A stretch of DNA of 5,480 nucleotides from JAHEDH01 sp965364515 (GTDB taxonomy: Bacteria > Actinomycetota > Acidimicrobiia > Spongiisociales > ZC4RG35). A program made the position numbers and the translations under genes. Positions 4,983 through 5,480 of this stretch are shown one piece after another. Position 1 is the stretch's first letter. Every line of letters starts with the position of its first letter. The DNA is taken from contig CBDTXZ010000198.1 of assembly GCA_965364515.1 (NCBI GenBank), positions 1-5,480 of the forward strand. Direction: 5' to 3'. A model generated the notes under the pieces. It made no database searches. It was not told the origin of the DNA and saw only the letters and a list, made by a program, of their open reading frames with translations.

Positions 4983-5480
4983 GCTCGTCAGGCTCCGTGA
5001 GGTACGAACATCCGACTTCGAGATCCTGACCGACCTGAGAAACGACATCGACACGCAAGGCTGGAGCCGGACGCTCCCGCCCGACTACACGCTCGACATG
5101 ATCGAGAATCGGTACGGCGGACGCGAGTTCTCGTTTCGCCGAGATTCGGCGATGTTCATGATCGATGCGATCGACGACGACTCAACCATCGGATTCATTT
5201 CGTACTCCAACCTGGTCGATCGCATGGAGGCCACCATCGGCATTGCGATCCTCCGGAACCACTGGGGGAGAGGCCTCAGTGAGGAAGCGTGCCAGCTGGT
5301 CTTGCGGTTTCTCTTCGAGGAGCTGGGTCTGCGGGTGGTCCGGCTGTGGACGCAGAGCGGCAACCCGCGTGCCGTCGGAAGTGCCGAGAAACTCGGCTTC
5401 CAGATCGCAGTGCGGCACCGCCAGGCCATCTTCAAGGGCGGCGACTATCACGACAACCTCGCAATGGACCTGCTGCGAGA
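4966..5480 (+). CDS. GNAT-family N-acetyltransferase, RimJ/RimL-like (3' truncated by window)
   Basis: The frame is open from ATG 4966 to the window end, giving 171 residues with no stop. It opens with GELVRLREVRTSDFEILTDL, the standard first strand and helix of a GNAT. The acetyl-CoA loop is IGIAILRNHWGRGLSEEA (91-108), with an Asn (98) where many members have Gln or Arg before xxGxG. The C-terminal half, ending its motif B region in GNPRAVGSAEKLGFQ (132-146), has the Asn and LGF features of RimJ/RimL-type acetyltransferases. The last visible residues (LAMDLLR) look like the final strand, so only a few residues are probably missing. Proteins of this group acetylate ribosomal-protein N-termini, antibiotics or small amines; the substrate here is unknown. 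It probably forms a co-transcribed pair with the GNAT gene it overlaps. Confidence 0.85.
   Translation, partial: MPLIGELVRLREVRTSDFEILTDLRNDIDTQGWSRTLPPDYTLDMIENRYGGREFSFRRDSAMFMIDAIDDDSTIGFISYSNLVDRMEATIGIAILRNHWGRGLSEEACQLVLRFLFEELGLRVVRLWTQSGNPRAVGSAEKLGFQIAVRHRQAIFKGGDYHDNLAMDLLR

Overview
The window is GC-rich bacterial DNA with every supported gene on the + strand. Short gaps, 4-bp gene overlaps, heavy G/C at third codon positions and a Nur-type operator suggest an actinobacterium (Actinomycetota), possibly an uncultured lineage such as Acidimicrobiia. That placement is inference, since no rRNA or other taxonomic marker is present.

Layout: (1) bases 1-267 hold the 3' end of an unrecognised membrane-associated protein. 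(2) Bases 268-383 are a regulatory gap with a palindrome that matches exactly the consensus reported for the nickel-responsive Fur-family repressor Nur (TGCAA-N5-TTGCA). (3) Bases 384-2868 form a compact three-gene operon for an energy-coupling-factor (ECF) transporter of transition metals: a fused NikM-NikN (CbiM-CbiN type) substrate component, the T component NikQ/CbiQ, and the ATPase NikO/CbiO. (4) Bases 2924-4375 encode a large membrane-anchored alpha/beta hydrolase resembling platelet-activating-factor acetylhydrolases. (5) Bases 4376-4496 are a gap with two small inverted repeats. (6) From about 4458 to the window end lie two overlapping GNAT N-acetyltransferases, the second cut by the window edge.

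How it fits together: NikMN captures Ni2+ (or Co2+) through its free N-terminus and conserved histidines, NikQ couples it to the ATPase, and NikO hydrolyses ATP. The Nur-like box would shut the operon when nickel is sufficient, and it is the best sequence argument for nickel over cobalt. The hydrolase and acetyltransferases show no functional link to the transporter and look like neighbouring, separately expressed units.

The points most worth a second look are the exact Nur-box match and its position on the promoter, the first GNAT gene (its fold begins upstream of its only canonical start codon, just after a perfect 7-bp inverted repeat), and the four-helix membrane anchor fused to the PAF-acetylhydrolase-like domain. 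I see no mobile element, CRISPR array, RNA gene or clearly new defence-type system here.
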